Assembly: GCA_937925775.1 (NCBI GenBank)
Contig: CALAMM010000097.1
Location: 1-6,082, forward strand
Source: an uncultured Fimbriimonadales bacterium
GTDB taxonomy: Bacteria > Armatimonadota > Fimbriimonadia > Fimbriimonadales > GBS-DC
Length of the DNA: 6,082 bases
Direction: 5' to 3'
The notes beneath the pieces were generated by a model, which saw only the letters and a list, made by a program, of their open reading frames with translations, made no database searches and had not been told where the DNA came from. Made by a program: the position numbers and the translations under genes. This document shows positions 3,416 to 6,082 of this stretch, in pieces. The stretch's first letter is position 1; each line of letters opens with the position of its first letter.

Positions 3416-4411
3416 ATGCACCCTGACCTGTATGACATCACGATTATCGGCGGCGGCCCTGTAGGACTGTTCGGGGCGTTCTACGCAGGTTTGCGAGGAA
3501 TGCGCACTAAAATCATCGACAGCCTGCCCGAACTCGGAGGGCAACTCACTGCGCTCTATCCTGAGAAGTATGTATATGACATGCCGGGCTTCCCTGAAGT
3601 GCTGGCGAAAGACCTTGCTGCGCAGATGATACGGCAGGCGATGCGTTTCAAGCCGACAGTGTGCCTTGAGGAACGCGCCGAGACCCTGCAGCGCACCGAC
3701 GACGGCTGGGCGATTACGACGGACAAAGGCGTTGTCCATCACACGCGCACGGTGGTCATCTGCGCGGGCGCAGGCGCGTTCTCCCCACGCAAGCTGAACG
3801 CTGAGGGGATCGCCGCGTTCGAGGGCAACGGCGTCTACTACGGCGTTCGCGATAAGTCGGCTTTTGTGGGCAAGCGACTGCTAATTGTTGGCGGTGGCGA
3901 CTCGGCAGTGGACTGGGCGTTGAATTTGTATCCGATAGCGCAGGAGGTCACGCTGATTCACCGTCGCGAGGAGTTCCGCGCCCACGAACAGAGCGTGCAG
4001 GAACTGCGCCGTTCGCCCGTGAGGGTGCTGACCCCCTACGAAGTGCGCCGTGTGTGCGGGAATGGAAAACTCGAACGCGCGGTCATCTTCCACAACAAGA
4101 CGCAGGAAGAAATCACGCTGGATGTGGATGCCGTGATTTTGAACTTAGGCTTCGTGGCAACGCTCGGACCAATCAAGAACTGGGGGCTTACGCTGCAGGG
4201 CAATCAGATTGTTGTGAACGAATATATGCAGACGAACCTGCCGGGCGTGTACGCTGCGGGGGATGTGTGCACGCATCCGGGCAAGCTCAAACTCATCGCA
4301 ACAGGCGTCGGCGAAGTGTGTACGGCGGTTAACCACGCCAAGAGCCTAATTGACCCCACCTCGAAGATGTTTCCTGGACACAGTAGCGATATGGAGCTGC
4401 CTGCGCTATAA
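3416..4411 (+). CDS. Ferredoxin--NADP+ reductase, thioredoxin-reductase-like (YumC) type
   Basis: A cytoplasmic FAD enzyme that moves electrons between NADPH and ferredoxin or flavodoxin. The 331-residue length fits the YumC / FNR type 2 family. Elements in order: FAD dinucleotide fold I-G12-G-G-P-V-G17; E39-L-G-G-Q-L and the family signature L-Y-P-E-K-Y-V-Y-D-M-P-G (47-58); C117-A-G-A-G-A-F-S-P-R-K-L, where thioredoxin reductases would have a different block; NADPH fold V-G159-G-G-D-S-A (158-164) with H182-R-R for the 2'-phosphate; and Y-A-A-G-D283 binding FAD. The tail T-H-P-G-K-L-K-L-I-A-T-G-x-G-E then N-H-A-K-S-L-I-D-P (306-314) and P-G-H-S-S is characteristic. The redox CxxC of thioredoxin reductase is absent, which separates the two. 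It is apparently monocistronic, probably leaderless, and converges on a surface-protein gene. Confidence 0.94.
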   Translation: MHPDLYDITIIGGGPVGLFGAFYAGLRGMRTKIIDSLPELGGQLTALYPEKYVYDMPGFPEVLAKDLAAQMIRQAMRFKPTVCLEERAETLQRTDDGWAITTDKGVVHHTRTVVICAGAGAFSPRKLNAEGIAAFEGNGVYYGVRDKSAFVGKRLLIVGGGDSAVDWALNLYPIAQEVTLIHRREEFRAHEQSVQELRRSPVRVLTPYEVRRVCGNGKLERAVIFHNKTQEEITLDVDAVILNLGFVATLGPIKNWGLTLQGNQIVVNEYMQTNLPGVYAAGDVCTHPGKLKLIATGVGEVCTAVNHAKSLIDPTSKMFPGHSSDMELPAL

Positions 4412-4416
4412 CGCTG

Positions 4417-4548
4417 GGTGAATAGATGTCTCTTGCTCCACTCAGATGAGCGGAGGCTACCTGTTCAGAATCCTTGCGAGGTCGCTCTGCATTTGAAGAG
4501 GGCATAGAGTTCCTGCAGATTCAGGAGACTCCATGCCCTCTATTCACC
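4417..4548. repeat. 10-bp inverted repeat bracketing the convergent intergenic region
   Basis: GGTGAATAGA (4417-4426) has its exact complement TCTATTCACC at 4539-4548. The left arm starts 5 bases after the reductase stop codon and the right arm abuts the stop codon of the minus-strand gene. It encloses the hairpin at 4498-4540 and overlaps it by 2 bases, so the two pairings are nearly compatible or may alternate. Confidence 0.45.
4498..4540. terminator. Bidirectional terminator-like hairpin between convergent genes
   Basis: GAGGGCAT (4498-4505) pairs with ATGCCCTC (4533-4540), and the stem continues inward through GAGT/ACTC and TCCTG/CAGGA with one mismatch and one bulge, giving about 17 pairs around a 6-base loop. 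Transcripts from the reductase (+) and the surface-protein gene (-) both run into it. U-tracts are short (TATT on the plus side, TTCAAAT on the minus side), so termination efficiency is uncertain. Confidence 0.55.
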
Positions 4549-6082
4549 TCAGCAGCTGCTGCCGAAGTTAAACAGCACGATGAGTAGGTCGGCGTTGTCC
4601 ACGATGCCGTCGCAGTTCAGGTCTGCTGTGGTGTTGCCCGTAGCGCCGAAGTTGAACAGCACTTCCAACAGGTCGGCGTCGTCCACGATGCAGTCGCCGT
4701 TGGCATCGCCCGTGAGTCGTGAGGTGTTGAGCGATTGCACGACGACCCCGCTAAACGAACCAGAAGCAGCGAGTGTACGAGTCCACTGCATCGCCGCCGT
4801 GACACTGCCGGTGGCGGAGTTGGCGTTAGAGAGGTCGTCTGCAGCCGTGTTGGTCAGTTTGTCGCGTAGGGTGGGATGCACGCCCACTTCCCAGCGGTTC
4901 GCAACAGGGGTCGCGTTCAGCTCCGCGCAGCCACCACTGCCGAACATCTGGCGAATGCGCCCTGCGTTCAGCACATCGATGGTGTCGCTTGCGGTACCTG
5001 CGTAGAAATCAGCGTAGTGGAACAGGTGGAGCGTGCGTGTGTTGGTCGTGAGGTTCGTCGCCGTGTAGCTGACAGCGACTCGCGCGGCGCCCGCGCCGAC
5101 GCTCTCCAAGCGGTACTCGATTTGGAAACGATAGGCTTGGGCAGGATCTGTGTCTACAGGCTCCTCGTAGACGAGGATTATCCTATCGGCGCTTGGTCGA
5201 CTGTGCGAGACGAGGTTCGACAGGGCGAACTCGCGGTTCGAACCCTGCGTGCGGTACCACCACCACTGTTGGAACATACGGTCGCCGCTGCCCGCGTTGA
5301 AGTCGGTCAGACCGCCCAGAGTACCTTCACGGAAGGCTGTACCAAATGCGTTGCGCACGGTGTAGGTTGCACTTCCGTGCGTGAGGGTGAAAGTGTTGGT
5401 CGTACTCACCGTGTAGGTCGGGCTGTAGCCCCAGTTGCCTGCCATGTCCCGAATGGCGAACTGGATGAGGTTCTGGGTCGTGCTGGCGTTCGGGAAGGGC
5501 ACATTCGGAGCCGTGATGGTCTGGAACGCGGTGGAGCCGTTCGCGCCCGTCGTGCTGCCGAGCGTCCAAGCCGACCATGTCGCGCCGCCGTTGGTCGAGT
5601 AGCGATAATAACCCTGCCCCACATTCAGTCCCGACGCCACATCGCGCACTTGCACCGTGCAGGTGATGCGGGTTCCGAACATGGTACCGCTGGGGGCGAA
5701 GTTCTGCCACTCGATTGGTGCAACGGTATCGATGCGTACCTGCTGCCAGCTGCTGTCGCTGAAGTTGCCCGCACGGTCGTAAGCGCGGAAGTAAACCTGC
5801 GCTTGACTGCCCGTGCTGTCCGTATTGAACGGCACATTCGGCGCGTTGATGGTCGCCAGCGCAGTCGTGCCGTTGGGCGCGCTGGTGGTCGCGCTGAACG
5901 GCCCTTGAACGCCTGTGCTGGGTGTGTAGTACCAGTAGTAGAGCGCGCTTGTGTTCAACCCTGCCAGAACATCCTGTACCTGGATACTGCAGGTGGGCGT
6001 CTGGGTGTTTACCCAGCTTGCAGGGCTGAAATTACCCCAGTTGGTGGGGGCAGTGCCGTCTACAATCACATTCCGTTCAAGG
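4549..6082 (-). CDS. C-terminal part of a large secreted/surface protein: Ig/FN3-like repeats, beta-rich domain, dockerin-like end
   Basis: Only the last 510 or so residues are visible. The frame is open to the window edge, and a GTG at 6069 falls inside a repeat, so it is not the start. Numbering from that codon: two tandem repeats of about 110 residues (about 3-112 and 113-224) share D-x-x-A-P-x-x-W-x-N-F-x-P, T-C-x-x-Q-V-x-D-V, G-L-N, A-P-N-V-P-F and A-G-N. They look like immunoglobulin- or fibronectin-III-like modules, and the four residues upstream suggest another copy. Residues 225-450 form a beta-rich, Trp-rich domain (F-Q-Q-W-W-W-Y-R at 266-273; L-F-H-Y-A-D-F at 349-355). Residues 454-506 are a type-I dockerin-like pair of calcium loops: D455/N457/D459/D463/D466 and D483/N485/D487/D491/D494, each followed by a V-L-F-N-F-G helix. 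Such proteins are normally exported. The function (adhesin, binding protein or enzyme) depends on the unseen N-terminus. Confidence 0.85.
   Translation of the reverse strand, partial: LERNVIVDGTAPTNWGNFSPASWVNTQTPTCSIQVQDVLAGLNTSALYYWYYTPSTGVQGPFSATTSAPNGTTALATINAPNVPFNTDSTGSQAQVYFRAYDRAGNFSDSSWQQVRIDTVAPIEWQNFAPSGTMFGTRITCTVQVRDVASGLNVGQGYYRYSTNGGATWSAWTLGSTTGANGSTAFQTITAPNVPFPNASTTQNLIQFAIRDMAGNWGYSPTYTVSTTNTFTLTHGSATYTVRNAFGTAFREGTLGGLTDFNAGSGDRMFQQWWWYRTQGSNREFALSNLVSHSRPSADRIILVYEEPVDTDPAQAYRFQIEYRLESVGAGAARVAVSYTATNLTTNTRTLHLFHYADFYAGTASDTIDVLNAGRIRQMFGSGGCAELNATPVANRWEVGVHPTLRDKLTNTAADDLSNANSATGSVTAAMQWTRTLAASGSFSGVVVQSLNTSRLTGDANGDCIVDDADLLEVLFNFGATGNTTADLNCDGIVDNADLLIVLFNFGSSC

Noticed and set aside
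3341..3742. 133-codon minus-strand open frame opposite the reductase start
   Set aside because: It is antisense to conserved FAD-binding coding sequence and crosses the promoter region. It is not a credible protein and would conflict with the candidate small RNA promoter.
3416..4411. Thioredoxin reductase as identity of the flavoprotein
   Set aside because: The redox-active CxxC is missing and the L-Y-P-E-K-Y, P-G-K-L-K-L-I-A-T-G and P-G-H-S signatures fit the ferredoxin/flavodoxin--NADP+ reductase type 2 family.
4580..5005. 141-codon plus-strand frame and other-frame minus ORFs at 5327-5710, 5406-5624 and 5625-5837
   Set aside because: All overlap the dockerin/Ig-like surface protein in other frames and show low-complexity shadow composition.
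6067..6069. GTG at 6069 as the true start of the large surface protein
   Set aside because: The frame continues to the window edge, the codon falls within a conserved repeat boundary (V-I-V-D-G-T-A-P), and no signal peptide follows.

Overview
The window looks like ordinary bacterial chromosome of moderate-to-high G+C. It holds six protein genes, two of them cut by the window edges, plus one probable small RNA gene and an 80-bp palindromic repeat. The best lineage guess is a (possibly thermophilic) Armatimonadota relative. This rests on the large surface protein ending in a dockerin-like pair of calcium loops with the D-D/N-A-D-L-L-x-V-L-F-N-F-G pattern, a style I associate with that phylum, and on start codons that mostly lack Shine-Dalgarno sequences. 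The assignment is an inference of low to moderate confidence; Planctomycetota or Chloroflexota are alternatives.

Layout, left to right. Positions 1-330 (+) are the C-terminal part of a ferritin-like diiron protein. It converges on a minus-strand pair: hpt (hypoxanthine/guanine phosphoribosyltransferase, 834-1412), followed after only 4 bases by a small membrane-anchored protein of unknown function (359-829). Upstream of hpt on the same strand is a 63-residue basic protein (1573-1764) with the only strong Shine-Dalgarno in the window. It is divergent from galT (1962-2948, +), and the 197-bp divergent region is rich in palindromes and G-tracts. The 467-bp gap after galT holds a repeat element (3041-3120) and a probable minus-strand small RNA gene of about 180 nt (about 3332 to 3151). 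That RNA has a TATGAT box, a closing stem beginning a few bases after the expected transcript start, internal hairpins and a textbook intrinsic terminator. A TrxR-like ferredoxin--NADP+ reductase follows (3416-4411, +). It converges on the 3' end of a large secreted or surface protein (4549-6082, -) with two Ig/FN3-like repeats, a beta-rich domain and a C-terminal dockerin-like domain.

The metabolic genes are unrelated housekeeping functions (purine salvage, Leloir pathway, electron transfer to ferredoxin), each apparently with its own promoter. Three of them (hpt, galT, FdNR) have a GGGTAnnnT / GGGGTAnnnT box ending exactly 7-8 bases before the start codon, which suggests leaderless transcription. 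The two most noteworthy items are the candidate structured RNA and this shared leaderless promoter architecture.
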